Source: JAJYRX01 sp041655275
Lineage (GTDB): Bacteria > Pseudomonadota > Gammaproteobacteria > Burkholderiales > Burkholderiaceae_B
Reading direction: 5' to 3'
DNA length: 64,000 nucleotides
Assembly: GCA_041655275.1 (NCBI GenBank)
Contig: JBBAFU010000011.1
Span: 47,292 to 111,291 of the forward strand
Below are positions 7,818-17,145 of the stretch, in pieces. The position numbers and the translations under genes were made by a program. How positions within the stretch are numbered: the first letter of the stretch is position 1; every line of letters starts with the position of its first letter. Under the pieces are notes generated by a model. The model ran no database searches, had not been told where the DNA came from, and saw nothing but the letters and a program-made list of their open reading frames with translations.

Positions 7818-8906
7818 GTGAGTGCCAGGCTAGACACTACGCCCTGCCCCGCCGCCTGGTGGCTTCCCGGCGGGCATGCGCAGACCATCTACGCGGCCAT
7901 GTTCGCACCCCGGCCATGGCTGGCATTCGTGCGCGAAAGAATCAGCCTGCCGGACGGAGATTTCCTGGATCTTGACTGGACCGCCCCCGGCCTGCATCCC
8001 GACCGGCCGGAAAATGACGGGCCCGCCACAACCGATGCCAGTCTGGCGCGCAGTGCCGCACGTCGCTGGATGCAGCCCCGGGACCACGCCGTCCTGGCGA
8101 TGCACCGGCGCCCGGCGCTCATGCTGCTGCATGGTCTGGAAGGCAGCAGCCGCAGCCACTACGCCCAGACCGTCGCCCATCATTTCCGCGCCCGCGGCTG
8201 GGCGGTCGTTGTGGCTCACTTCCGGGGCTGCTCGGGCTTTCCCAACCGCATGGCACGCGCCTATCACTCGGGCGACATGGACGATGTGGCCGCCATGCTC
8301 GATGCCGTACACACACGCGCACCCGCGGCCGGCTGGCATGCCGCCGGTGTTTCCCTGGGCGGCAATGCCCTGCTGCGCCAGCTGGGCGAGCGACCCGAAG
8401 CCCAGCCCTGGCTGCGTGCCTGCGCCGCCGTCTCGGTCCCGCTCGATCTGGTGGCCAGCGGCCGGCAGCTATCCGAACACTGGTTGCAGCGCCAGATCTA
8501 TACACGCCATTTCCTGCGCAGCATGAAGGCCAAGCTGAGCGAGAAGGCCGAACGGTTTCCGGCGAGCATCGATCGCACACGCCTTCTGCACACGCACAAC
8601 CTTCGCGAGTTTGACGACGCCTACACCGCGCCCATGCATGGATTCGAGGATGCCATGGACTACTGGACGCGGGCTTCGAGCAAGCCTCTGCTCGGCCGGC
8701 TGGCAATACCGAGTCTCATACTCAACGCCCGCGATGACCCTTTCGTGCCTTCAAACAGCCTGCCCGGCCCCGGCCAGACGAGCCCGATCACAGTACTGCA
8801 CCAGCCCGAAAAGGGTGGCCACGCCGCTTTTGTCACAGGCCGGTTTCCCGGCCGGCTCGAGTGGCTGCCGCAGCGGCTGTACCGTTTCTTCACACAAGGC
8901 GACTGA
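7818..8906 (+). CDS. YheT-type alpha/beta hydrolase
   Basis: A 362-residue alpha/beta hydrolase of the YheT/ABHD family. Features are the N-terminal WWLPGGHAQTIYA block, the GLEGSSRSHYAQ oxyanion region, a nucleophile elbow GVSLGGN (Ser near residue 180), an acid in NARDDPFVP and the His in EKGGHAAFV. The natural substrate is not known. It starts at GTG 7818 (MSARLDTTPCP), since there is no ATG at this position. It follows the zinc-finger gene by 31 bases. Confidence 0.85.
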   Translation: MSARLDTTPCPAAWWLPGGHAQTIYAAMFAPRPWLAFVRERISLPDGDFLDLDWTAPGLHPDRPENDGPATTDASLARSAARRWMQPRDHAVLAMHRRPALMLLHGLEGSSRSHYAQTVAHHFRARGWAVVVAHFRGCSGFPNRMARAYHSGDMDDVAAMLDAVHTRAPAAGWHAAGVSLGGNALLRQLGERPEAQPWLRACAAVSVPLDLVASGRQLSEHWLQRQIYTRHFLRSMKAKLSEKAERFPASIDRTRLLHTHNLREFDDAYTAPMHGFEDAMDYWTRASSKPLLGRLAIPSLILNARDDPFVPSNSLPGPGQTSPITVLHQPEKGGHAAFVTGRFPGRLEWLPQRLYRFFTQGD

Positions 8907-8943
8907 AAACCGCCGCCGATGATGGCGGCGCGCCTGTCCGGCC

Positions 8944-10455
8944 TCAGGAGCGGAAGCGTTCAAGCAGGGCGCGCTCGGCCGTCAAACGATCCCTGAGCGT
9001 GCGGATCTGCACATCCAGCTCCGACTGCAGGTAAAAGTCCCGAGTCAGGCTGCGGGCCTGGCGCAGTTGCTCGACTGCCGTCGGCAAGGCACCGATGGAT
9101 TCGTAATACTGCGCCATGGCACGACGCGCGGCAACCTTCTCGCCCAGCCGTTCATAGGCCTGGGCACGCAGCTGGTGCATTCGCGAGAACCCGGGCCACT
9201 GGGCAATGCAGGCTTCGGTGAAGGCGACCACCGCCTTGTCCTGACCATTGGCCTCGAAGGCATGGACGCGCGCCTGGGCCACACCCTGGGACTGCGGCCA
9301 GCGCCGCCAGGCCTGATCGGCCAGCTGCAGACCGGTTTTCACATCACCCGCATCCAGGGCAAGCAGGATAGCCAGCTCATCCAGCTGCGGTGCCGGTTGC
9401 CCCAGCGCCTGCGCGCGCGCGAGGTGCTCGCGCGCCTGCGCCCAGGCCTTCTGCTTCCAGTGATACCAGGCGTGACCATAATGGGCTGCCGCCTGCTCGA
9501 CGCCCTTGCGCTCACGCGCATCGCGCTCGAAGATCGCCACGGCCTGATCCTGGCCACGCTTGTCGCGCGTTTGCACCAGACGCATGCGGGCACGCAGGTA
9601 CCAGAACTCCGGATTGTCGACCCGGCGCCCCGCATCGCCGTCGCGAATCCGCCCTTCAATATCCGAGAGCCGTTGCAGCGACAGGGGATGGGTGCTCGTG
9701 TAGACATTGCCGCCGGTACCTTCATTCAGCCGGGCCGTGCTCGCCAGGCGCTGGAACATGCGCAGCATGCCGCGCGGATCATAACCGGCCCGCTGCAGCA
9801 TCTCGTAGCCCACGCGATCGGCCTCCTGCTCTGCCTGACGCGAAAAACCCAGCTGGCGGTCGATGGCCGCCGCCTGCCCGAAAGCCGCGACGCCCATGGC
9901 CAGGTCACCGCTGCCGGCCAGCGCAGCGAGCAGGGCGCCCGCCATGCTGGCCAGCAGGATATGATTGCTTTGCGCGCTCTGCGTCATGCCACGCGCCACG
10001 TGGCGCTGCAACACGTGGCCGATCTCGTGTGCGACCACACCCGCCAGCTCGGCCTCGCTTTCCGCAGCCACAAACAGGCCGGTGTGGATGCCGATATAGC
10101 CGCCCGGCAGGGCGAAGGCATTGATCTGGCTGTCCCTGAGCGCAAAGACGGAAACATGCTGGCCGGCACCGCCCGGCGCATGGGCTGCAAGCTCGCGCCC
10201 GAGGCCGGTCAGGTAGTGCGTGACATCAGGGTCCGACACAAAGGCCGGATCGCGCCGGCCCTGCTCCATGATGGCATCGCCAAGGCTGCGTTCGACCGCG
10301 GGCGACAGCTCGACGCCGGACGCCGCCCCCATGCTGGGGATACCCGTAGGCTGGGCGGAAAGATGCAGGGGCGCCATGGCCGTGGCCAGGGCCATCAGGC
10401 CGGCCGACAACTGCCGGATCGTGCGCTTGGACAGGAAAGGGACGCAGGCACTCAT
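8944..10455 (-). CDS. bepA: M48 family metalloprotease with TPR region (BepA/YfgC-like)
   Basis: A 503-residue periplasmic protease/chaperone that in E. coli supports outer-membrane LPS-assembly protein LptD and BAM quality control. It has a signal peptide (basic start, then LSAGLMALATAMAPLHLSA), then the M48 zinc motif HEIGH (in VVAHEIGHVLQRH) with a downstream Glu in EQEADRVGYEML, and a C-terminal half of TPR-like helices from about residue 290. The ATG at 10455 is preferred over an upstream TTG. It is transcribed in the same direction as the CtaG-type gene, 31 bases away. Confidence 0.88.
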   Translation of the reverse strand: MSACVPFLSKRTIRQLSAGLMALATAMAPLHLSAQPTGIPSMGAASGVELSPAVERSLGDAIMEQGRRDPAFVSDPDVTHYLTGLGRELAAHAPGGAGQHVSVFALRDSQINAFALPGGYIGIHTGLFVAAESEAELAGVVAHEIGHVLQRHVARGMTQSAQSNHILLASMAGALLAALAGSGDLAMGVAAFGQAAAIDRQLGFSRQAEQEADRVGYEMLQRAGYDPRGMLRMFQRLASTARLNEGTGGNVYTSTHPLSLQRLSDIEGRIRDGDAGRRVDNPEFWYLRARMRLVQTRDKRGQDQAVAIFERDARERKGVEQAAAHYGHAWYHWKQKAWAQAREHLARAQALGQPAPQLDELAILLALDAGDVKTGLQLADQAWRRWPQSQGVAQARVHAFEANGQDKAVVAFTEACIAQWPGFSRMHQLRAQAYERLGEKVAARRAMAQYYESIGALPTAVEQLRQARSLTRDFYLQSELDVQIRTLRDRLTAERALLERFRS

Positions 10456-10486
10456 GGACTGATGGACCGGCAAGATGCCGCAAAGT

Positions 10487-11368
10487 TCAGGAAAGCGGGC
10501 TGGCCGCCGTGCCGGCCTTGTGCGAGGCGCCCGGCCGGCGCCGCTCGGGCAGGCGACCTCGCGCTGACAGACGCATGAGCGTGGCCAGGGCGAACAGCAG
10601 ACCGAATACTTCGATAAAACCCGCCAGAACCCACATCGTCAACCCGCCGATCGCCTGGTCGGTCACGGCCGACAGGCCCGGAATGGCCCGACCGCACAGA
10701 TCGAAGACCGGATACAGATCATATTCCGTAAAAGTGATGACGGCACCGGCAATCATCTGCGGTATCGTGGTCAGGATGGGAGAGAGCACGCGCCCTCCCG
10801 GCGACATCGCGGCCGGCGGGCGCGGACGCCGGTCCAGGATCAGGTTCCAGTACATGAAGCCGCTGATCACCACCGACCAGTTCATCAGCCGGTACAGACG
10901 CCAGTCGAGCATGGAATAGAACTGAACAACCGGAATCAGGAAGCCCAGTACCAGCACCACGAACAGCACAGGCACCAGCACCCTGTGGGTAAGCAAGCCG
11001 ACCAGCATGCGCCCCGCGCGCCGCTGCAGGAGGTCGCGCAGCCGGCGCCGTTGCGGCAGGCCCAGCCCGGCACGCATCACCTGACCCGGATATGCCCCCA
11101 TGACAAGCAGCGGCCCCAGGTGATGCAACACCAGATGCTGGATGCGATGGGCAAAGAACAGGCGTTCAGCGTAATAGTCGATGCGTGTGTGCAGGGACAG
11201 GTAAAGCATCACCATGCCAACCCAGAACAGCCACTGGCGAAAGCGGCCCACACGGTGCACGCGCGTACCGCGCACGAACAACGCACCGCCAAGCACGAAA
11301 GCGAGCACCAGCGTCGGGGAAAACTCCCAGGGCGTCAGCCAGTCCAGAACGAGTTCAAAATCAGACAT
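10487..11368 (-). CDS. CtaG-type cytochrome c oxidase assembly membrane protein
   Basis: A 293-residue integral membrane protein of the caa3_CtaG family. It has about seven hydrophobic segments and conserved polar residues in membrane-facing stretches (SLHTRIDYYAERLFFAHRIQHLVLHHLGPLLVMGAY). Some relatives help insert copper into cytochrome oxidase; in many proteobacteria the role is untested. The His-rich block HRIQHLVLHH suggests metal handling (inference). No oxidase structural gene is adjacent. Confidence 0.82.
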   Translation of the reverse strand: MSDFELVLDWLTPWEFSPTLVLAFVLGGALFVRGTRVHRVGRFRQWLFWVGMVMLYLSLHTRIDYYAERLFFAHRIQHLVLHHLGPLLVMGAYPGQVMRAGLGLPQRRRLRDLLQRRAGRMLVGLLTHRVLVPVLFVVLVLGFLIPVVQFYSMLDWRLYRLMNWSVVISGFMYWNLILDRRPRPPAAMSPGGRVLSPILTTIPQMIAGAVITFTEYDLYPVFDLCGRAIPGLSAVTDQAIGGLTMWVLAGFIEVFGLLFALATLMRLSARGRLPERRRPGASHKAGTAASPLS

Positions 11369-11395
11369 CGGCGATTTGCATTGTCACAGCCCCGG

Positions 11396-11833
11396 CTAGA
11401 AGACGTAACCATCCAGCCAGCCCATGGCCTTGTAGAGATAGATCACGGCCATGGCCAGGCCGAACACCATGATCGCCCCCCCGATGAAAGTGGTGACGAT
11501 GGCCGCGATGACGGCATCCCAGCCCGTCTTCGTCTTCTGCCCTGAATGCGGGTTGTAACGCGCGTCGAACTTCTCATCCGTGGTGAGGGCAAATACCAGG
11601 GCCTCAATGATGCCGGCACTGACGGGCAGGAACAGGAGCAGGAAGGGCACATTGTCCCACCACACCGGATGGAACTGGGCCAGCACCAGCATGGTGACGG
11701 AAAACGCCGTCATCACCCAGGCATGCGGGCGCCCAAGATACCACCAGTGTATGCTGAAAACGCCCAGCACACCGGCGAGCCAGGCGAGCGTCACCTTGTC
11801 GCGATGCCGGGTGACAGTGGTAAATTCGGACAT
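11396..11833 (-). CDS. TM2 domain-containing membrane protein
   Basis: A 145-residue protein. Residues about 12-50 resemble a TM2 domain (HRDKVTLAWLAGVLGVFSIHWWYLGR), a two-helix unit of unknown function. Two further hydrophobic segments follow (VPFLLLFLPVSAGIIEALVF and VIAAIVTTFIGGAIMVFGLAM). It sits 27 bases upstream of the CtaG-type gene on the same strand and is probably co-transcribed with it. It is divergent from the UbiH-like gene, with 91 bases between. Confidence 0.72.
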   Translation of the reverse strand: MSEFTTVTRHRDKVTLAWLAGVLGVFSIHWWYLGRPHAWVMTAFSVTMLVLAQFHPVWWDNVPFLLLFLPVSAGIIEALVFALTTDEKFDARYNPHSGQKTKTGWDAVIAAIVTTFIGGAIMVFGLAMAVIYLYKAMGWLDGYVF

Positions 11834-11924
11834 GGATGAACAGACTCCCTCTGATATGCGTCACGACGCACACAGTTTGACGTTTCAAGTATTGTAGACA
11901 AGCCGGCGAAACACGCACAGCCTC

Positions 11925-13103
11925 ATGCCTTCCTTCGATATCCTCATCAGCGGTGCCGGCCCGGCGGGCAGCACACTGGCACTCATGCTGGCCCGGCGCA
12001 CGCGCCAACCCGGGCGCATCGCACTCATAGGGCGCGGCCTGACGCCGTCCGCAAGCGATACCGCGAGCAGCCTGGCGGACGGTCGAACCGCGCTGCCTGA
12101 TCCCCGCGCCCTGGCACTCAATCACGGCAGTCGCAGCCTGCTGGAAAGTCTGGGTGCCTGGCCCTCGCACAGCGCGGATATCCACACCGTACACGTCTCC
12201 CAGGACCGCCATCCGGGCCGCTGTCTCATCGACGACGGTGATCTGGGCGTTCCGCGCCTGGGCAGCGTGGTGGCCTACCCGGATCTGCTTGCCTGCCTGC
12301 ACCGGCGTCTTGCAGATTCGGGCATTACACTTGTTGATGACCATGTCGCGCAACTGCAACAGGAGGCGGGTCAGGTCTGTGCCCGCCTGTCCAGCCGGAC
12401 ATTGCAGGGACAAATCGGCATACAGTCCGACGGCCACCCGCCACGCGGCCTTTCACGCACATACCATCAGCATGCCTTGCTGGCCACAGTGCTCGCCACG
12501 CAGTCGCGCGCCGGCTGGGCCTATGAACGCTTCACCGCCGGGGGACCGCTGGCATTGCTGCCCCACCCTGCGGATACCCGCGCCTATTCCGTGGTCTGGT
12601 GCTGCACACCCGGGCAGGCACAGGAACTGCGCGCCTTGCCCGGCCCGGCGTTCGACGCTGCACTTCAGGCCCGCTTCGGTGAGCGCCTGGGGCGGTTGGG
12701 CAGTGTCGGCGAACGCGCCGTCTTTCCGCTGGCCCTGCATGTGGGTACTGCACTGTTGCAGCCGCGCGTCGTTGCCATTGGCAACGCCGCCCAGACGCTT
12801 CACCCTGTGGCCGGTCAGGGACTCAACCTGGGTCTGCGCGATGTCGCCCAGCTTGCGCAGACCCTCAGCCCCTGGCTGGCCGGACCCGACGACGATCCCC
12901 GGCCGGTGCTGCAGGCCTACGCACAGCTGCGCCGGCCGGATCGCTGGCTCACGGCCGCCATCACCGATACGCTGCCGCGCGTCTTCACGACCGGCAACAG
13001 CGTGCTCAACCACGCTTGCGGGCTGGCCCTCACGGGGCTGGACCTGATCGCGCCTGCGCGCCATCTGCTCGCGCGCCACCTGCTGCAGGGATTACGCCGC
13101 TGA
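11925..13103 (+). CDS. UbiH/UbiF/VisC family FAD-dependent hydroxylase
   Basis: A 392-residue flavoprotein monooxygenase of the ubiquinone-hydroxylase family. Seen are the N-terminal dinucleotide motif SGAGPAGSTLALML (residues 8-21) and the FAD/substrate motif GNAAQTLHPVAGQGLNLGLRD near residue 286. It probably hydroxylates the aromatic ring of a ubiquinone precursor with NAD(P)H and O2, but which ring position cannot be read from sequence alone. The gene lies 32 bases before dusB on the same strand. Confidence 0.87.
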   Translation: MPSFDILISGAGPAGSTLALMLARRTRQPGRIALIGRGLTPSASDTASSLADGRTALPDPRALALNHGSRSLLESLGAWPSHSADIHTVHVSQDRHPGRCLIDDGDLGVPRLGSVVAYPDLLACLHRRLADSGITLVDDHVAQLQQEAGQVCARLSSRTLQGQIGIQSDGHPPRGLSRTYHQHALLATVLATQSRAGWAYERFTAGGPLALLPHPADTRAYSVVWCCTPGQAQELRALPGPAFDAALQARFGERLGRLGSVGERAVFPLALHVGTALLQPRVVAIGNAAQTLHPVAGQGLNLGLRDVAQLAQTLSPWLAGPDDDPRPVLQAYAQLRRPDRWLTAAITDTLPRVFTTGNSVLNHACGLALTGLDLIAPARHLLARHLLQGLRR

Positions 13104-13135
13104 CCCCGCCATCAGGCTGGGGTTAAAATCCGCCC

Positions 13136-14155
13136 ATGCGCATCGGAAACTGGGCTCTTGCCAATCGTGTTTTCGTGGCCCCCATGGCCGGGGTCACGGA
13201 CAGACCCTATCGCAGGCTCTGCCGCCGGCTGGGGGCAGGCTATGCCGTGTCGGAAATGGCCGCCAGCGACCCCCGCCTGCGCGACAGCGTCAAGACGGCA
13301 CGCCGCCTCGATCACCAGGGCGAGGGCGAGCCGGTGGCCGTGCAGCTGGCGGGCGCCTGTCCCGACATGCTTGCCGAGGCCGCCGTCTACAACATCCACA
13401 AGGGCGCACACATCATCGACATCAACATGGGCTGCCCCGTACGCAAGGTCTGTCGCACGGCGGCCGGCTCGGCACTGCTGCGCGACGAGGATCTGGTGGC
13501 ACGCATCCTCGACCGCGTCGTGAGTGCCTGCCAGGTCCATGACGTACCCGTCACCCTCAAGACGCGTACGGGCTGGGATGCAGACTCGCGCAATGCCGTG
13601 CGTATCGCGTGTCGCGCCCGGGAAGCGGGCATCGCCGCGCTGTTCCTGCATGGTCGCACACGCTGCGACCTGTATCGCGGCCAGGCCGAGTACGACACCA
13701 TTCGCACCGTCAAGCAGGCCGTTGACATTCCCGTGATCGCCAATGGTGACATCGACAGCCCGTTGAAAGCGCGTCAGGTCCTGGACTACACCGGTGCCGA
13801 TGCGGTGATGATAGGCCGCGCCGCCCAGGGCCGGCCCTGGATCTTCGGCCAGATCAGCCACTTCCTCGAACATGGCGACGTACCGCCCGCGCCGACGCAC
13901 GGCCAGCTGCGCACACTCCTGCTGGAGCACCTGGAAGACCACTACCAATTTCACGGCGAGCACGCCGGCGTGCGTACCGCACGCAAGCATATCGGCTGGT
14001 ACCTGGCGGCGCTGCCCGATGCCGGCGAGTGGCTGCCCCTCATCAAGCGCATCGAGACCACGGCCGGGCAGGCCCGCATGCTGGACCGCTGGCTGGCCCA
14101 ATACCCTTCCGAGCAACCTTTCATGACCGACAGCGCGACATCGCTCGCCGTCTGA
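13136..14155 (+). CDS. dusB: tRNA-dihydrouridine synthase B
   Basis: A 339-residue FMN enzyme that reduces uridine in the tRNA D-loop. Motifs are APMAGVTDRPYRRLC at the N-terminus, the catalytic-cysteine block NMGCPVRKVC, LKTRTGW, HGRTRCDLYRG and ANGDIDSP, with the FMN phosphate site at DAVMIGRAAQGRPWIF. The dusB-fis order seen here is the classical proteobacterial operon. Confidence 0.95.
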   Translation: MRIGNWALANRVFVAPMAGVTDRPYRRLCRRLGAGYAVSEMAASDPRLRDSVKTARRLDHQGEGEPVAVQLAGACPDMLAEAAVYNIHKGAHIIDINMGCPVRKVCRTAAGSALLRDEDLVARILDRVVSACQVHDVPVTLKTRTGWDADSRNAVRIACRAREAGIAALFLHGRTRCDLYRGQAEYDTIRTVKQAVDIPVIANGDIDSPLKARQVLDYTGADAVMIGRAAQGRPWIFGQISHFLEHGDVPPAPTHGQLRTLLLEHLEDHYQFHGEHAGVRTARKHIGWYLAALPDAGEWLPLIKRIETTAGQARMLDRWLAQYPSEQPFMTDSATSLAV

Positions 14156-14184
14156 ACGGCCATGACCTCGTCCCCACTTCAACC

Positions 14185-14424
14185 ATGACAAAAACCACCC
14201 TCCTGGAGCAGGCCGTGCGCGAACAGCTAGACCGCTATTTTGCCGACCTGGGCGATGCCCAACCCCGCGACCTCCTGTCCATGGTGCTCACCTGTGTCGA
14301 GCGCCCGGTGCTCCAGATCGCACTGGAAAAAACCCGGGGCAACCAGTCGCGCGCCGCCGAGATGCTGGGCATCACGCGTGCCACGCTCAGGCGCAAGCTG
14401 ATCGCCCACGAAATCCGGCCGTGA
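14185..14424 (+). CDS. fis: Fis family DNA-binding protein
   Basis: A 79-residue nucleoid-associated protein. The C-terminal half carries the Fis HTH (GNQSRAAEMLGITRATLRRKL). The N-terminal part is shorter than in E. coli Fis (98 residues), as usual in betaproteobacteria. The ATG at 14185 starts 30 bases after dusB, matching the dusB-fis operon. No strong ribosome binding site is seen, so translational coupling to dusB is possible. Confidence 0.93.
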   Translation: MTKTTLLEQAVREQLDRYFADLGDAQPRDLLSMVLTCVERPVLQIALEKTRGNQSRAAEMLGITRATLRRKLIAHEIRP

Positions 14425-14461
14425 TTACCATCCTTCCGTCTTCTTACCGGCACCCTTTCCC

Positions 14462-16066
14462 ATGAAAATCCAGACTGCCCTGCTTTCCGTTTCCGACAAG
14501 ACCGGCATTGTCGAATTTGCCCGGGCCCTGGCCCGGCGTGGCGTACGCCTGCTGTCCACCGGCGGCACCGCCCGGCTGCTGGCCCAGGCCGGCCTGAATG
14601 TCACGGAAGTGGCCGAGCATACGGGCTCGCCAGAGATCCTCGACGGGCGCGTCAAGACGCTCCACCCGCGCATCCACGCCGGCCTGCTGGCACGCCGCGA
14701 CGACGCCGCTCACCTGCAGACCCTGGCACAGCACGAGATCGCCGCCATCGACCTGCTGGTGGTCAACCTCTACCCTTTTCGCGAAACCGTGGCCCGCGCC
14801 GACTGCACTTTCGGCGACGCCATAGAGAACATTGACATCGGCGGCCCGGCCATGCTCCGGGCGGCAGCCAAGAATCACGGCACAGCCGAAGGCGGCGTCA
14901 CCGTCGTCATCGATCCGGCCGACTACACGCGCGTACTCGAGGCACTGGACGGGCCGGACGGAATGCCTTCGATGGCGCTGCGCCTGGAGCTGGCCACCAA
15001 GGTGTTCGCGCATACGGCCGCCTACGACGGCGCCATCGCCGCCTGGCTGAGCAGCCTGTCGGAACGCGAACCGGTCCAGGACGCGGTTGCCGTGCGTGAG
15101 CCCTGGCCGCGCATTCAGACACTGCAGCTGCATCGCCGGCAAGCCATGCGTTACGGTGAAAACCCCCATCAGGGCGCAGCCTTCTACACCGATGCCGAAC
15201 CGGTCGCCGGCCTGCCTGCCGGTCTGCTTGCCGGCTATCGCCAGCATCAGGGCAAGGACCTGTCCTACAACAATATCGCCGATGCCGATGCCGCCTGGGA
15301 GTGCGTGCGCCAGTTCAGCGGCACCGCCTGTGTCATCGTCAAGCATGCCAATCCCTGCGGCGTGGCCCTGGGCGATTCGGCCGAACAGGCCTATCGCAAG
15401 GCCTTCAGCACCGACCCCACATCGGCTTTTGGCGGCATCATCGCCTTCAATGGCCCGGTGGATGCGCCGGCCGTGCACGCCATCAGCGAGCAATTCGTGG
15501 AAGTGCTCATTGCGCCCGCCTATACGCAAGAGGCCCTGACGCTGCTGGCCACACGCAAGAATGTGCGCGTGCTTGAAATTCCCACAGGCGCAGCCGGCAA
15601 CCGCCTGGACGCCTGCCGCGTGGGCGGTGGATGGCTGCTGCAAGATGCCGATGTGGACACGCTGGTGGCCGCAGACCTCAAGGTGGTGACGCAGGCCGGC
15701 CCCACGGAAGCGCAACGTGACGACCTGCTCTTCGCCTGGAAAGTGGCGCACTATGTGAAGTCCAACGCCATCGTGTTCGCCGGCAACGGCATGACGCTGG
15801 GCGTGGGTGCGGGCCAGATGAGCCGCGTCGACTCGGCGCGCATCGCTGCGATCAAGGCGGCCAACGCCGGGCTGTCGCTGGACGGGGCTGCCGTCGCCTC
15901 GGACGCTTTCTTCCCTTTCCGTGACGGCCTGGATGTCCTCGCCGATGCGGGCGCCCGCTGCATCATCCAGCCCGGCGGCAGCATCCGCGACGACGAAGTC
16001 ATCGCGGCCGCCGACGAGCGCGGCATCGCCATGGTCTTCACCGGCGTGCGGCACTTCCGCCACTGA
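14462..16066 (+). CDS. purH: Bifunctional AICAR transformylase / IMP cyclohydrolase
   Basis: A 534-residue enzyme for the last two steps of IMP synthesis. The N-terminal IMP cyclohydrolase (MGS-like) domain begins ALLSVSDKTGIVEFARAL and includes LLSTGGTARLL and GRVKTLHPRIHAG. The C-terminal transformylase domain contains RYGENPHQGAAFY, the K-H catalytic pair in VIVKHANPCG, and SDAFFPFRDG. It follows fis by 37 bases, and its TGA shares its last base with the ruvC ATG, so purH and ruvC are coupled. Confidence 0.97.
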   Translation: MKIQTALLSVSDKTGIVEFARALARRGVRLLSTGGTARLLAQAGLNVTEVAEHTGSPEILDGRVKTLHPRIHAGLLARRDDAAHLQTLAQHEIAAIDLLVVNLYPFRETVARADCTFGDAIENIDIGGPAMLRAAAKNHGTAEGGVTVVIDPADYTRVLEALDGPDGMPSMALRLELATKVFAHTAAYDGAIAAWLSSLSEREPVQDAVAVREPWPRIQTLQLHRRQAMRYGENPHQGAAFYTDAEPVAGLPAGLLAGYRQHQGKDLSYNNIADADAAWECVRQFSGTACVIVKHANPCGVALGDSAEQAYRKAFSTDPTSAFGGIIAFNGPVDAPAVHAISEQFVEVLIAPAYTQEALTLLATRKNVRVLEIPTGAAGNRLDACRVGGGWLLQDADVDTLVAADLKVVTQAGPTEAQRDDLLFAWKVAHYVKSNAIVFAGNGMTLGVGAGQMSRVDSARIAAIKAANAGLSLDGAAVASDAFFPFRDGLDVLADAGARCIIQPGGSIRDDEVIAAADERGIAMVFTGVRHFRH

Positions 16067-16548
16067 TGCGCATCCTCGGCATCGACCCCGGCCTCAGACG
16101 CACCGGTTTCGGTGTAATCCAGGTGGACGGCCGTCGACTGCACTACATCACCAGCGGCACCATCGTCATCCCCGCCGACGAGCCACTGGCCTCACGCCTG
16201 AAGCACATCCTGGATCATGTACGGGAAGTGGCCCAGGCCACCCGGCCCACGGTATCGGTACTGGAAAAAGTCTTTGTGAACACCAACCCGCACACCACCC
16301 TGCTGCTGGGCCAGGCGCGCGGTGCGGCCATGTGCGCCCTGGCCGACAGCGGGCTGGCCGTCCATGAATATACCGCCCTGCAGATCAAGAAGGCCGTGGT
16401 CGGCAACGGCCACGCCGACAAGGTGCAGGTACAGCACATGGTGCGCCACCTGCTCACGCTGAGCGGGCTGCCCGGCAGCGATTCGGCCGATGCGCTCGCC
16501 TGCGCCATCTGCCATGCGCATACCATGCCCGGAGGAGACCCGAAATGA
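16066..16548 (+). CDS. ruvC: Crossover junction endodeoxyribonuclease RuvC
   Basis: A 160-residue Holliday-junction resolvase of RNase H fold. It starts MRILGIDPGLRRTGFGV (catalytic D7). The second acidic residue lies in LEKVFVNTNP, and the C-terminal acidic residues in LPGSDSADALACAICHAH. Its end overlaps ruvA by four bases. Confidence 0.96.
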   Translation: MRILGIDPGLRRTGFGVIQVDGRRLHYITSGTIVIPADEPLASRLKHILDHVREVAQATRPTVSVLEKVFVNTNPHTTLLLGQARGAAMCALADSGLAVHEYTALQIKKAVVGNGHADKVQVQHMVRHLLTLSGLPGSDSADALACAICHAHTMPGGDPK

Positions 16549-17138
16549 TTGGCCGCATCCGTGGCACCCTGTTGGAAAAAACCCCTCCCGTCGTCTGTAT
16601 CGACGTGGGCGGTATCGGCTACGACATCGATGTGCCCATGAGCACGCTGTACGAGCTGCCTGACGTCGGCAGCCCGGTCACGCTGTTCACCCACCTGATG
16701 GTGCGCGACGACGCCCATACGCTATACGGCTTTCTGACCGCGCGCGAGCGCACCGCATTTCGCAGCCTGATCCGCGTGAGCGGCGTGGGTGCACGCACCG
16801 CCCTGGCACTGCTGTCGGGGATGAGTGTGGATGATCTGGTGGCTGCCGTCACGCATCAGGAAAGTGCCGGGCTGCTGCGCGTGCCGGGCATCGGCAAGAA
16901 GACCGCCGAGCGCCTGCTGCTGGAGCTGCGCGACAAGCTCGGCGCCGTACAGGCCGTTGCCGGCGACACGGCGGGCGCCGCCACGCGGCCGGCCGGCGGC
17001 CGTAACGACATCCTTGAGGCGCTGATGGCCCTGGGCTATTCGGCAGCCGAGTCGCAGCGCGCCATCAAGGGACTGCCTGCCGATGCCGATGTCACCGACG
17101 GCATACGCCAGGCCCTGAAGAACCTGACGCGCAAATAA
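16545..17138 (+). CDS. ruvA: Holliday junction branch migration protein RuvA
   Basis: A 197-residue junction-binding subunit. It has the N-terminal OB-fold (MIGRIRGTLLEK), the HhH motifs (IRVSGVGARTALALL and VPGIGKKTAERLLLEL) and a C-terminal RuvB-contacting domain (DILEALMALGYSAAESQRAI). It is coupled to ruvC by a four-base overlap. Unusually, ruvB does not follow directly: an inverted ammonia-lyase gene lies in between. Confidence 0.96.
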   Translation: MIGRIRGTLLEKTPPVVCIDVGGIGYDIDVPMSTLYELPDVGSPVTLFTHLMVRDDAHTLYGFLTARERTAFRSLIRVSGVGARTALALLSGMSVDDLVAAVTHQESAGLLRVPGIGKKTAERLLLELRDKLGAVQAVAGDTAGAATRPAGGRNDILEALMALGYSAAESQRAIKGLPADADVTDGIRQALKNLTRK

Positions 17139-17145
17139 TTATCGC

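Noticed and set aside
8910..8931. CGCCGCC-GATGAT-GGCGGCG hairpin between the YheT and BepA genes
   Set aside because: The stem is good but no T-run follows on either strand, so I do not call it a terminator.
9067..10578. A 503-codon open frame antisense to the BepA-like gene
   Set aside because: The minus-strand frame has a signal peptide and HEIGH zinc motif; the plus-strand frame is a compositional artefact.
14444..16063. A 539-codon open frame antisense to purH
   Set aside because: It mirrors purH exactly and has no start signal or recognised domain.
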